From: Streptococcus pseudopneumoniae
Lineage (GTDB): Bacteria; Bacillota; Bacilli; Lactobacillales; Streptococcaceae
Assembly (NCBI RefSeq): GCF_001070715.1
Contig: NZ_JVRR01000118.1
Location: 1-55,058 of the forward strand
Length of the DNA: 55,058 nucleotides
Direction: 5' to 3'
The translations under genes were made by a program, and so were the position numbers. The notes under the pieces were generated by a model that saw only the letters and a list, made by a program, of their open reading frames with translations, was not told the DNA's origin and ran no database searches. Of the stretch, positions 24,940 through 32,695 are shown one piece after another; within the stretch, counting starts at the first letter, position 1; every line of letters starts with the position of its first letter.

Positions 24940-25074
24940 CTAGTCGATTTGAACTAGTTTAGCGATTCGGTTATGTAAATCTCTGATTTTTCGCTGTTCT
25001 TCTATGTGTAGCACTAGCTTTGTTGTAATGACGGTTACAGCAATTGTTAGTGCTAATTTTGTATACATCTTCAA
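24940..25074 (-). CDS. Small single-pass membrane protein
   Basis: The 44-residue protein begins with TTG (MKMYTKLALTIAVTVITTKL) seven bases after GGAGG. The ATG two codons on would be 13 bases away, so TTG is preferred. It has one membrane helix and a basic, helical tail (RKIRDLHNRIAKLV). It lies between hairpins in the head region, and such position-specific small membrane proteins are not part of the standard head module. Function unknown. Confidence 0.6.
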   Translation of the reverse strand: MKMYTKLALTIAVTVITTKLVLHIEEQRKIRDLHNRIAKLVQID

Positions 25075-25099
25075 GATAACACCTCCAAAATATAAATTT

Positions 25100-25123
25100 A
25101 ACCGTACGGAATTCCATACGGTT
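25100..25123 (-). repeat. Palindrome in leader of small membrane gene
   Basis: AACCGTATGGA and TCCGTACGGTT form a near-perfect palindrome (one mismatched pair) just upstream of the ribosome site of the gene at 24940-25074. The outer AACCG/CGGTT is shared with the next hairpin (25136-25159). Confidence 0.6.
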
Positions 25124-25130
25124 AGGGCAT

Positions 25131-25159
25131 AAGAAAACCGCCTCGATTTCGACACGGTT
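25131..25159 (-). terminator. Hairpin terminator after the crAss001_48-like gene
   Basis: On the minus strand AACCG, TCG, CGA and CGGTT form a stem with a two-base internal loop, followed by TTTTCTT. It begins five bases after the stop of the gene at 25165. Confidence 0.55.
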
Positions 25160-25164
25160 AGATT

Positions 25165-25377
25165 TTATAATTTTATTTCTTCAATTTTTGCACGTTGTTC
25201 TAGAATTTTTAAATAATTCAACATAGTTGAACGCTGACTTTTTAACAAATCAATGGAACATTTAGGTTGGAACTCTATCTGTCCTTTTTCGTATAGACTA
25301 ATCATCCTGTCCAACTTTTGAAATCGTTCTCTCAATTCGTAGTATTCTTTTCTAAATCTTTCTTTCCAATCTTCCAT
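25165..25377 (-). CDS. Small phage protein resembling crAss001_48-related proteins
   Basis: The 70-residue, charged helical protein (MEDWKERFRKEYYELRERFQ, then KLDRMISLYEKGQIEF) is like a group of small phage proteins annotated as crAss001_48-related. The name says nothing about role. The ATG follows AAAGGAGTGAAAGAT; a 26-codon longer frame reads through the upstream terminator and is unlikely. It is usually an early gene in other phages, so its place within the head module is odd. Confidence 0.6.
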   Translation of the reverse strand: MEDWKERFRKEYYELRERFQKLDRMISLYEKGQIEFQPKCSIDLLKSQRSTMLNYLKILEQRAKIEEIKL

Positions 25378-25401
25378 ATCTTTCACTCCTTTCTGAGTAC
25401 G

Positions 25402-25435
25402 AAAAAAGCACTTAGATTTCTCTAGGTGCTTTTTA
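25402..25435. terminator. Bidirectional terminator hairpin
   Basis: AAAAAGCAC, TAG, CTA and GTGCTTTTT form a stem with T-runs in both directions. It follows the stop of the 59-codon gene (25439) and precedes the gene at 25165-25377, so that small gene is separated from its downstream neighbours. Confidence 0.75.
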
Positions 25436-25438
25436 TTG

Positions 25439-25618
25439 TTAATAAGCAAATTCAAGTTTTGGTTTTATATCTTGATAAAGTTTTAAAATTTCAGCAGGAG
25501 TATCCTCACGGAAAATAAATTGTTTCTTTCCTGAAATAGTTTTATCGCCGACAATCCAGTGGCGGATTTGTTTTGTAAAAATCAAAACTTCTTTGCTAGG
25601 CATAGCCATTACTTCCAT
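25439..25618 (-). CDS. Small protein of 59 residues, unknown
   Basis: An open frame of 59 codons, MEVMAMPSKEVLIFTKQIRH to ILKLYQDIKPKLEFAY, follows a GAGG ribosome site eight bases before the ATG. It ends exactly before a strong terminator. The protein is compact and of mixed charge, without a membrane segment. It lies two genes downstream of the MuF gene with its long C-terminal extension, so it is one candidate for a cognate protective protein; that is only an inference from position. Confidence 0.65.
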   Translation of the reverse strand: MEVMAMPSKEVLIFTKQIRHWIVGDKTISGKKQFIFREDTPAEILKLYQDIKPKLEFAY

Positions 25619-25635
25619 GATAGAACCTCAACACT

Positions 25636-25878
25636 TTATCCAAAACCGTAAGAAAATTTATCTGGCAACTCTTTACCCAGCTTAATACTTTTAGTTAAAG
25701 TATCTTTTACAAACGAAGCGAATTGTCCTAAATCATCTCCTGTATAGCTATATTTTAAAGTGGTTTTATCAACTGTTGCAATACCTTGACATTCTCCACT
25801 AACAGCAGAATATTGTCTCATAGCAGTACCATCTTCTATTTTACGCATAGTAATAATTTGTTTATCAATCTTCGCCAT
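25636..25878 (-). CDS. Small protein overlapping the MuF gene, unknown
   Basis: The 80-residue protein (MAKIDKQIITMRKIEDGTAM; RQYSAVSGECQGIATVDKTT; YTGDDLGQFASFVKDTLTKS) starts inside the last codons of the MuF gene and has GGAGG nine bases upstream. The 14-base overlap implies coupled translation. It has no membrane segment. The overlap with the MuF gene makes it the first candidate for an immunity partner if the MuF extension is toxic. No family recognised. Confidence 0.65.
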   Translation of the reverse strand: MAKIDKQIITMRKIEDGTAMRQYSAVSGECQGIATVDKTTLKYSYTGDDLGQFASFVKDTLTKSIKLGKELPDKFSYGFG

Positions 25879-27418
25879 TTTCGCTTGCCTCCTGATAATT
25901 AAATTGTAGGTTAGCTCTTTTATGAGCTTCGTCATAATCCATTTTTAACTGATTCATGTAGTATGATTCAAGGCTTTCGTGCTGTAGCATCAATATATCG
26001 TATTTCTTTGGATTACCCAAGTATAATCTTTGAAAACTTTGAGCCATGTCATAGTGCGGATAAAAGTTCATCATCCTCTCTTCAAAAGCTTCAAAATCCC
26101 ACAACAAATACTGGTTATCTAAAATATGTTCTAATGCTTCTGATACTGTAGAATGAGGAAGTTTGCTACTTTTTACCATTTTTTCTACAACATTTGCACG
26201 ATTAGAATTTTTCAGTTGCTCATAGTATTTTATCGCAAAATCACTTTTTTGCTTTTCTACATCTCCGCGAGCCTCACTTATTGAACCGCTAGAGACTAAA
26301 GAATCTAACTTATCCATACCCTGATTATACACCTTTTCCCCGTCTTTCGCAAACAGTTTTTCTTTAACCGCTTCCCCTTCACGCTCCCATCCTGCAAAGA
26401 TTTCGTCTAGGGAACGTTGCTCAGTGGCTAATTTTACTGAGCCTTCGTTTTGCAAGATATTAAAGTAAGGACTAGGTTTATCGGACTTGACTGCAGGCCT
26501 GATAGTAGAACGGCAACGGACATGAAAAGGCGGTGCGGTTCGCCCTGGTTCATATTCCTTAACAGAACGAACCTCGTGATTTTCTAACCTGCAAATCTCA
26601 CTTGTACGACTATCTAATACCGCTACAATTTCGTAGTGGTCACCGCCCAACTCCTTGATAGTATCCAGCGTCGCAAGGTTATTGTAAAAGGTCGTCTCAG
26701 TTCTGACAAGCGTATCAGCTCGATGATAGGCGACCCCTGTACGTTCGGCAAGAGCCCTGGCCATTCTATCAATAGACCATCCACCCGTTAGGCCTTTATT
26801 CAGGACATCACTGATTGCCTTATAAGCAACTTCTTTATGAACCCAAACATTTTCAGAAAAAGTTCTACCACTCCAGTTACTCCCCATCTTATATTTTACT
26901 GCATCGACACCTAATATTGGTTTCTCTATGATTCCAAAATGTGCCAAGTTCTTAGCTTGATGGATTTTACCTTTGATGTAGACGTCACTCAGAGCCTCTG
27001 TGACCTTGTCATGTATGCCGTCTGGCTTTCCGTATAGTTCAGCCGTCAGACGCTCAATTTCAGCAAGCAAAGCCTCCTTGCGACTAATACGATGGCGATA
27101 ACCCAAGGCGTCCAACAGTGGTGTCGGTGTGTCAGGATTTAAAGCCATCTCACGGAATCTTTCAAGAGTTACATTCTTAAACTCTCTACGCTCTTTATCT
27201 GTCAGATATTGCTTGGCCTCTGCGTGAGTCATTTTATTATCAACTGCATACCTGGCATAGAACTTCTCAATCTCAGAAACAAGCTGGTGTTTATAGTCTG
27301 CCAAAGATTGACCAATCTGGACCATGTACCTATCAGCAACTATCTGAGCATTTTGTTCCTGTTGTAAAGCGCGCTCAGTCCAATACTCATCTATCTTTTT
27401 CTTGTTCTCGGTCGTCAT
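25865..27418 (-). CDS. MuF-type minor head protein with long C-terminal extension
   Basis: The 517-residue protein (numbered here from the upstream ATG at 27424) has an N-terminal helical part and the MuF/SPP1 gp7 core near 190-310. The core includes RADTLVRTETTFYNN, AVLDSRTSEICRL (about 269-281) and PPFHVRCRSTIRPA (about 299-312), the usual Cys/His motif. A C-terminal extension of about 200 residues follows: LDEIFAGWEREGEAVKEKLF, a linker, then a helical domain (about 395-510). That domain holds EALEHILDNQYLLWDFE, YPHYDMAQSFQRLYLGNPKK, LMLQHESLESYYM and DEAHKRANLQFNY. MuF proteins of temperate phages are known carriers of polymorphic toxin domains at this end. The start is the ATG preceded by GAGG at a proper distance. 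Confidence 0.85.
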   Translation of the reverse strand: MTTENKKKIDEYWTERALQQEQNAQIVADRYMVQIGQSLADYKHQLVSEIEKFYARYAVDNKMTHAEAKQYLTDKERREFKNVTLERFREMALNPDTPTPLLDALGYRHRISRKEALLAEIERLTAELYGKPDGIHDKVTEALSDVYIKGKIHQAKNLAHFGIIEKPILGVDAVKYKMGSNWSGRTFSENVWVHKEVAYKAISDVLNKGLTGGWSIDRMARALAERTGVAYHRADTLVRTETTFYNNLATLDTIKELGGDHYEIVAVLDSRTSEICRLENHEVRSVKEYEPGRTAPPFHVRCRSTIRPAVKSDKPSPYFNILQNEGSVKLATEQRSLDEIFAGWEREGEAVKEKLFAKDGEKVYNQGMDKLDSLVSSGSISEARGDVEKQKSDFAIKYYEQLKNSNRANVVEKMVKSSKLPHSTVSEALEHILDNQYLLWDFEAFEERMMNFYPHYDMAQSFQRLYLGNPKKYDILMLQHESLESYYMNQLKMDYDEAHKRANLQFNYQEASENGED

Positions 27419-28814
27419 GGTCATCCTCTACCTTTTTGAAATTAGTTTCAGAGTATGGATCTTGTCCTTGTTCCTGTTGTTCTTTCAACCGTTTCTCAAC
27501 CTCTGGTTGATACCATGGATGTTGTTCACGAATGCTTAGGTCGTCTAAGATACCGATTGAGTTCACACAATCTTGAATAGCTTCAGACTCATTTGAAATG
27601 ATGTCACGGTTAAAGACATAAGTAAATTTAGATGCGTCAAACGCTACTCCTTTGTTGGCCGCATACTGTTCTACAAACCAAAGGAATTGCTTGATACCTT
27701 TTTGGAACTCATTTTCTAGCTCATTACAGTCCAAATCAAGGTCTGTATAGCGCCATTTAAGAGCTTGGCCACTTGCATTGCCTAGATTATCATCTTGGGT
27801 ATCAATGGCTCGTGCAGCCTCATACAAGAACTTACGAGAGCGTTCGATATCTGCTTCAACTCCGCTAGTATCATTGTCCGCCTGCAAGGTATCCACACCA
27901 CCATCGCTAGAGACTTTGATAGAGCGGAATTTATTCAGATTATTCATGAACTCGCCCAAGTCTGCGCCTTGATAGTTTTTCAAAACGTAAATCAACTTCG
28001 GCATATCTGCCAACATATCAGCGTTAGTAGACATTTGAAGTTGAATATTATCAATCAAAGACTTGGTTTGGACTAAAAGACCGTCCTCATACTCGTTGTA
28101 ACGGAATGGAATCAGAGGGACTTTCTCCCAAGTATAAGGGGTCCGTGTGCCGTCTGCGTTGACGTAATAAAAATTCCCCTTGGTCTCTTTAGAAAGTGGA
28201 TTGAGTTCGAGGTGTGAACCTGTCCAGATATAATCTGTAATTCCTTGTTCATCGTAGTATTCTACAAAAGTTTTGGTCTTCTTCACTCCGCTTTCGTAGA
28301 CTGCCTGTTTGTAGACACGTACAAAGGCGGATAGTTCCAAATGACGCTCATCTTTCCAAAAAGGGATAATCTGTTCACTTGGGATTTTAAACAAGCGTAG
28401 ACGACCATTCTCGTCGTAATAAGGCAAGCCATAAGCTATCCCTTTCATCACAGCTTCTTTACCGAGCGACTTAATTGTAGATAAAAGATCCTCGTCAAAC
28501 ACGCTATCTAAGAAAACTTGTGATTTTTCTCCCTCAAGCGAGATTGTCGGTTGTTTAGAAAACAAATACCCGACCTTCTGGTCTACCAGTTTCTTAAATA
28601 AACCTAATTCAATCCTTGAGTTCGTCCGCCAATCCACATCTACCTTCTTATTTCGGATATCCGTGCGGTTTCGATAGTAGTTGTAAGCCTCTTTCATCGT
28701 ACTTACTTTCTCAGAATCCTGGTGTTCTTTTATCTCAATCTCTAGTATTTCATTTTGGGTTGTATTCTTAATCAACAACCGCCTGATTAACCATTTAAAC
28801 CAATTACTCAACAT
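27387..28814 (-). CDS. Portal protein, SPP1 gp6-like
   Basis: The 475-residue protein (YYRNRTDIRNKKVDVDWRTN; FKKLVDQKVGYLFSKQPTIS; VPLIPFRYNEYEDGLLVQTK; ASGQALKWRYTDLDLDCNEL) matches SPP1-type portal proteins. Twelve copies form the DNA gate of the head. Its neighbours are large terminase upstream and MuF head protein downstream, the standard order. MLSNWFKWL follows an AGAAGGAG site; a six-codon longer frame is unlikely. The C-terminal QDDREQE-like acidic end overlaps the MuF start. Confidence 0.9.
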   Translation of the reverse strand: MLSNWFKWLIRRLLIKNTTQNEILEIEIKEHQDSEKVSTMKEAYNYYRNRTDIRNKKVDVDWRTNSRIELGLFKKLVDQKVGYLFSKQPTISLEGEKSQVFLDSVFDEDLLSTIKSLGKEAVMKGIAYGLPYYDENGRLRLFKIPSEQIIPFWKDERHLELSAFVRVYKQAVYESGVKKTKTFVEYYDEQGITDYIWTGSHLELNPLSKETKGNFYYVNADGTRTPYTWEKVPLIPFRYNEYEDGLLVQTKSLIDNIQLQMSTNADMLADMPKLIYVLKNYQGADLGEFMNNLNKFRSIKVSSDGGVDTLQADNDTSGVEADIERSRKFLYEAARAIDTQDDNLGNASGQALKWRYTDLDLDCNELENEFQKGIKQFLWFVEQYAANKGVAFDASKFTYVFNRDIISNESEAIQDCVNSIGILDDLSIREQHPWYQPEVEKRLKEQQEQGQDPYSETNFKKVEDDHDDREQEKDR

Positions 28815-28825
28815 TTCTCCTTCTC

Positions 28826-30082
28826 CTACCAAAACGATATTCCTGGCTGTCTCATATCGTCTTCAAACGCATATCTAGTAGCGTCGATTGTGTGGTCATT
28901 TACTTCTTCTAGCTTAGGCTTGGGATTTCCATCACGGTCAACTGCATAGTCGGCGCTTTCAAATTCTCGTGCGATATTCGGTGTGCGTTCTGGATCTATC
29001 ACAATCGCATCCAAATCATCCAACCAGCGTTCTCCATACTCACGACTATCAGAACCTTTCTTAGCGCCTTGAACAAGCGGAATATTCAACTGCAGTTTTA
29101 ACTCATCAATCGACTTAGGTTCTGCACTATCACAAGTTATCATCTGAGATTGATAGCCTTTCTCACGGATTCTTTCAGCCAATTCACGGTTGCTAATCTT
29201 CACGCCATAAATCTCATCGATAGCATAGATAACTCGCTTCTTCTTGTCATAATGCCATCTCACAAAAGCCAGAGGGTCATTAGCATAACCGAAGTCGTTG
29301 CCTTGCCGAATGTTATCGAACCTTGCTATTTCCTCATCTGTAATCTTGCGAAATACCAGATTTTCAAACGGTTCTACACCCGAACCAATAGCCTCGCCCA
29401 GATACTCCCAACGGTAACGCTTCTCTGAACGCTCTCTCGTAGCCTCTGCTTCTTCTATGAAGGCTTGGGATATATATGGGTTGTCCAAGTAAGTTGAATG
29501 GTGTACGTGGGTGTTAGGAGGTTGTATGACGCTCTCATATTTCTTATTCACCCAAGATTGTTTTCTTTTCGGTGGGTTGTAAGAGTAAAAGAACTTATAA
29601 AAAAGACCATCAGCCAATTCTCCACGTAGGAGCGAGTTGGTGATTGTCTTTACTTCATCTTCAGTTTTAAACTCAGCTAACTCCTCAATCCAGCCTATCG
29701 CAAACGGAAAGCGACTGTCTTTCAAGGATTTAATACGCTCTGGATCTTGTGCACCACGGAAGATAATATAATTCCCTCTTGGGATATAGGTTATCTTCAA
29801 AGGGGATTTATTTAACTTAAATAAATGACTAACCCCTTGCTCGCTAATCGCCCATTTCAATTGTTCATAGACCGACTGTTCTAATGTGTTATCTGTCTTA
29901 CGAATACACACCGCATTGACTGGATAGCGCATAATCAGTTGAATGATAGTGTGGCCTAGGTCGCTTGACTTACCAGAACCACGCCCACCTTTTTCAACCA
30001 CATGTAAGATTTTAGGGTCGAATGCTGCACGCCACATAGAGTAAAAAGCTTTTGGGATAAACTCACTCATTCTACGCTTCAT
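28826..30082 (-). CDS. Terminase large subunit
   Basis: The 418-residue protein has the packaging ATPase Walker A (EKGGRGSGKSSDLGH, about 31-45) and Walker B (FAIGWIEELAEF). The C-terminal nuclease part includes IRQGNDFGYANDPLAFVRW and DHTIDATRYAFEDDM. It packages DNA into the procapsid through the portal and resembles the PBSX/SPP1 type, which use headful packaging. It overlaps the small-subunit stop by 11 bases. A second ATG four codons on is an alternative start. Confidence 0.93.
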   Translation of the reverse strand: MKRRMSEFIPKAFYSMWRAAFDPKILHVVEKGGRGSGKSSDLGHTIIQLIMRYPVNAVCIRKTDNTLEQSVYEQLKWAISEQGVSHLFKLNKSPLKITYIPRGNYIIFRGAQDPERIKSLKDSRFPFAIGWIEELAEFKTEDEVKTITNSLLRGELADGLFYKFFYSYNPPKRKQSWVNKKYESVIQPPNTHVHHSTYLDNPYISQAFIEEAEATRERSEKRYRWEYLGEAIGSGVEPFENLVFRKITDEEIARFDNIRQGNDFGYANDPLAFVRWHYDKKKRVIYAIDEIYGVKISNRELAERIREKGYQSQMITCDSAEPKSIDELKLQLNIPLVQGAKKGSDSREYGERWLDDLDAIVIDPERTPNIAREFESADYAVDRDGNPKPKLEEVNDHTIDATRYAFEDDMRQPGISFW

Positions 30083-30518
30083 CGCTAACTCCTATATCGT
30101 CAACGAATTGAACAGCCGAAGACATCTCGATTTCTTTTCTCTCTAAATACGCTCCATTCACTCTGAATATGTGATCTATAGAGCGTTGCCTTTCTTCAAT
30201 CGTCGGAGTAAATTCATAAGTCGTTTCTGATACCTCCACACCTTCAGCGGTCTTTACAGTTTTTTTAGAATACCCTTGTTGAGTTTCCCCTCTAGCAATA
30301 CTAGCAGAGATTGCCAAGGCTTCTACGATTGACATCGAACGTTCGTCGAAAAGTTCCTCTGTACGTTTTTTAATGTATTCAGAAATCTCAACATTTTTCA
30401 ACAATCTTTGTCCTATGCTATATGCCGTTTTCTCTGAGTACCCCACCTTAATAGCGGATTGTGTTGCGTTTCTACTGATGATGTACTCATCAGCGAATCG
30501 TCTTTGTCTTTCATTCAA
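30072..30518 (-). CDS. Terminase small subunit
   Basis: The protein of about 148 residues starts LNERQRRFADEYIISRNATQ (TTG as Met) and continues AIKVGYSEKTAYSIGQRLLK, the classical terminase-2 helix-turn-helix DNA-binding start. A coiled region and an acidic end follow. It recognises the packaging site and recruits the large subunit. No in-frame ATG fits; TTG with GGTGG about ten bases upstream is the best start. The frame is open 14 codons more. Confidence 0.88.
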   Translation of the reverse strand: MNERQRRFADEYIISRNATQSAIKVGYSEKTAYSIGQRLLKNVEISEYIKKRTEELFDERSMSIVEALAISASIARGETQQGYSKKTVKTAEGVEVSETTYEFTPTIEERQRSIDHIFRVNGAYLERKEIEMSSAVQFVDDIGVSDEA

Positions 30519-30646
30519 TTTTCCATCACCACCTTTTTTAATAATCAAAAAAAGCCACACGGTGTGCGACCTTCCTGCAAGACGACTACAACCTTGCTTG
30601 TTAATTAGAAATAAATTTTCTGATTTATTTTTTTGTAGTCTTTAAC

Positions 30647-30707
30647 GGCGATGTCCGGAATTGAACCGAAGGAAACATAGGAGAGAAACCACTTACCTGT
30701 CATCGCC
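30647..30707 (-). tRNA. tRNA-like sequence A, 61 nt, D arm missing
   Basis: On the minus strand GGCGATG and CATCGCC form a perfect seven-pair acceptor-like stem. Directly before the 3' strand lies TTCGG-TTCAATT-CCGGA, an arm with the T-loop consensus TTCRANY. The 28 bases between position 9 and the T arm form no clear D or anticodon arm. The whole is 61 nt, too short for a standard tRNA. It is a tRNA relic or a tRNA-like RNA. Confidence 0.45.
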
Positions 30708-30768
30708 AAAACGAGACCGAAGCCTCGGAAAAATATAATAAATTATAAAGGAGACGTCAATGAACGAA

Positions 30769-30829
30769 ATAGAGGGAGGGGCTCGAACCCTCAATGTCTT
30801 TACGACACCCTGATTTCAGGTACCTCTTT
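30769..30829 (-). tRNA. tRNA-like sequence B, 61 nt, reduced arms
   Basis: On the minus strand AAAGAGG and CCTCTAT form an acceptor-like stem (six of seven pairs), and GAGGG-TTCGAGC-CCCTC is a perfect T arm. Between them are CCTG-AAAT-CAGG, a miniature D-like hairpin, and TGTC-GTAAA-GACA, a miniature anticodon-like hairpin with a five-base loop. Total length is 61 nt, equal to sequence A 61 bases away. Confidence 0.45.
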
Positions 30830-30942
30830 TTTCAATTCTTGACACTACCATTCTAACAGATTATCGTTACAGTGCACATCAAGATTGTTTTGATTAACAC
30901 ATATTCTCAAGATATTCTCAAGATAACTCAAGAAATTCCAAA

Positions 30943-31350
30943 TTATTCCAAAATTACCTCCAGCTCTTCAATAGCAACCTTACGCATGCTGTAATACGAA
31001 CTCTTGCTGATTGATAACTTATCACAAATATCCTCAATATACATTTTGGTAATATATGTCATTCTCAAAATTGTCCGATGCTTCGGATTTGTTAACTTAT
31101 TGATCATTCGACCTAATTCAAGTTTTCTGTTAATGACCTCTTTAGCATCCTGCTCTATAGCCTCTTTCATCACTACCAGCTGAGTATAGACATCATCAAC
31201 TCTTCTAGTCTGTCCACCTTGGACTTTGACACCTGACCACTTGGGACTTGAGAGCAAACCTGCCTCAAGCTCATTGATTTCATCTATACGGCTTTGGATG
31301 TCCATGTCAAGGTCTTGTAATTCTTTCAATAGTTCTTTAGCCTTGTTCAC
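30943..31350 (-). CDS. ArpU/RinA-type late regulator (DUF1492)
   Basis: The 135-residue protein has an N-terminal coiled coil (KELLKELQDLDMDIQSRIDE) and a C-terminal sigma-70 region 4-like helix-turn-helix (LTNPKHRTILRMTYITKMYI, then EDICDKLSISKSSYYSMRKV). DUF1492/ArpU proteins stand just upstream of the terminase genes in streptococcal and lactococcal phages and switch on late transcription. The position here is the same. The gene ends about 425 bases before the terminase start, and the gap holds the tRNA-like elements. Confidence 0.85.
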   Translation of the reverse strand: MNKAKELLKELQDLDMDIQSRIDEINELEAGLLSSPKWSGVKVQGGQTRRVDDVYTQLVVMKEAIEQDAKEVINRKLELGRMINKLTNPKHRTILRMTYITKMYIEDICDKLSISKSSYYSMRKVAIEELEVILE

Positions 31351-31391
31351 TCTCTATCTCCTTTGTGATATAATAATATTATTGAGATTAT

Positions 31392-31421
31392 AGCTGAGAC
31401 AGAGGGTGTCTTAGCTTTTTT
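31392..31421 (+). terminator. Hairpin with rightward T-run
   Basis: AGCTGAGACA and TGTCTTAGCT pair (one mismatch) and are followed on the plus strand by six T. All genes nearby run leftward, so it would stop antisense transcription; on the minus strand it lacks a T-run. TATAAT on the minus strand (31386-31391) abuts it and could be a promoter for the ArpU-type gene. Confidence 0.45.
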
Positions 31422-31424
31422 ATT

Positions 31425-32288
31425 TTATTCTTTATTCGTGATCACACTACCTGCACCGTTAACAGTGACCCAGCCATGCTTCTCTCTGGCTTCTGCTTCT
31501 TTCATCCGGATAAGATTATCTGTGATTGAATCTGACTTAGCTTTGTTGGCCTTGGCTTCACCTTCTGCTTTGATGATACCTGCGTCTGCTTCTGCTTGAG
31601 CTTGAACTTTCTTGGTATCGGCTTCAACCTTAGCTTTTTCCTGTTCCTGTTTAGCTGTGTCTATTTCCTTTTGTTTGACCGATTCATTTTTGATTGCTGC
31701 TTCAATTTCATCTCCAGCGTCTTGATCTGTAATTGTAAAAGAAACAAACTCCAAATCGTAAGACTCAAATTTTTCTTTAAGAGCCTTATCAATTGCCTCA
31801 TAAACTTCAGTACGCTTGTCACCCAGCACATCATAGATATCATAATTACCTGTTACCGATTCTATAGCACGTTGAACCGCTGGAGATACTACACTATCAT
31901 TTACTGTTTCCAAGGTAGTGTAGTTAGAGAATACCGTCATGGCTTTTTCCTTATTGACACGATATTTCACATCGATATTCGTATTCAACCATTGACCGTC
32001 TTTTGTCTGAGTCGTGATTTTCTCCATTGTTTTTGTTTGAACAGACGTAGATAAGGTGTAGACTTTGTCAATAAATGGCATGTTTAGATGATATCCTGTT
32101 TGCAGGGTGTTTTCTTGAACACCTCCAATTGCGCTAACCTTAACTCCAACTGTATTAGCTGGGATACGTTTCACAGCCGTAAGACGAAAAATTCCAAGTG
32201 AAGCAACAGCTGCAACTGTAATGATACCGCCCTTAGCAAGTTTTGTAAGTGTCGTTTTTCCTGTTTCGTGATTGTATTGTGTAAACAT
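31425..32288 (-). CDS. SPFH/prohibitin-like membrane protein
   Basis: The 287-residue protein has one N-terminal membrane segment (about 18-36). An SPFH/band 7 domain follows (IPANTVGVKVSAIGGVQENT; WLNTNIDVKYRVNKEKAMTV; PAVQRAIESVTGNYDIYDVL), then a long coiled coil of Glu/Lys/Ala repeats (about 205-265). SPFH proteins oligomerise at membranes as scaffolds. In phages they are occasional early or middle genes without an agreed role; membrane protection or interference with host processes is possible. AAAAGGAG precedes the ATG. Confidence 0.85.
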   Translation of the reverse strand: MFTQYNHETGKTTLTKLAKGGIITVAAVASLGIFRLTAVKRIPANTVGVKVSAIGGVQENTLQTGYHLNMPFIDKVYTLSTSVQTKTMEKITTQTKDGQWLNTNIDVKYRVNKEKAMTVFSNYTTLETVNDSVVSPAVQRAIESVTGNYDIYDVLGDKRTEVYEAIDKALKEKFESYDLEFVSFTITDQDAGDEIEAAIKNESVKQKEIDTAKQEQEKAKVEADTKKVQAQAEADAGIIKAEGEAKANKAKSDSITDNLIRMKEAEAREKHGWVTVNGAGSVITNKE

Positions 32289-32304
32289 TGATTTTACTCC
32301 TTTT

Positions 32305-32469
32305 TTAAATTATTTTCCCATCAAAAACTAGTGTTATTGTACCTGTACCATCTTTGTGTTTAGAAGTCAGTGCACGACAATCTGATCCCAATTCAACGCC
32401 CTCAACTGTGATACTGCGCTTTATCCTGTCAACATTGATGATTGTACCCATTAATGTTTTAATTCTCAT
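32305..32469 (-). CDS. Small protein of 54 residues, unknown
   Basis: The frame MRIKTLMGTIINVDRIKRSI to GTITLVFDGKII overlaps the end of the DUF3310 gene and has GAGATGG shortly upstream of its ATG. It reads as a small beta-rich protein, perhaps an OB-like or SH3-like barrel. Its stop lies 17 bases before the SPFH start. Many streptococcal phages carry a similar short gene here; function unknown. Confidence 0.65.
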   Translation of the reverse strand: MRIKTLMGTIINVDRIKRSITVEGVELGSDCRALTSKHKDGTGTITLVFDGKII

Positions 32470-32695
32470 GTTCCATCTCCTCAATCAGCCAGTCAAGGTT
32501 CTTTCTGGCTTTTTTTAGGTCTTCAAGACCATTTTTCTTCTGGTGTCGTAGTATGTACTTCAGACTGTTACCCATAAAAAAACCTTTCAACTGCTCATCT
32601 GTCATGAAGTTCCTTAAAGCATCGATAGATTCCATACCATATCGACCTTGGTAGTGGCTTGGTTTGTTTACATTGTCAATTATTTCTGGGTTCAT
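32459..32695 (-). CDS. DUF3310 protein
   Basis: The 78-residue protein has the DUF3310 pattern: NKPSHYQGRYGMESIDALRN, then FFMGNSLKYILRHQKKNGLE and DLKKARKNLDWLIEEM. This fold is widespread in phage early regions and is sometimes annotated as nucleotide kinase, without good evidence. Its stop is inside the following small gene and its start touches the YopX-like gene. Confidence 0.85.
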   Translation of the reverse strand: MNPEIIDNVNKPSHYQGRYGMESIDALRNFMTDEQLKGFFMGNSLKYILRHQKKNGLEDLKKARKNLDWLIEEMEHEN

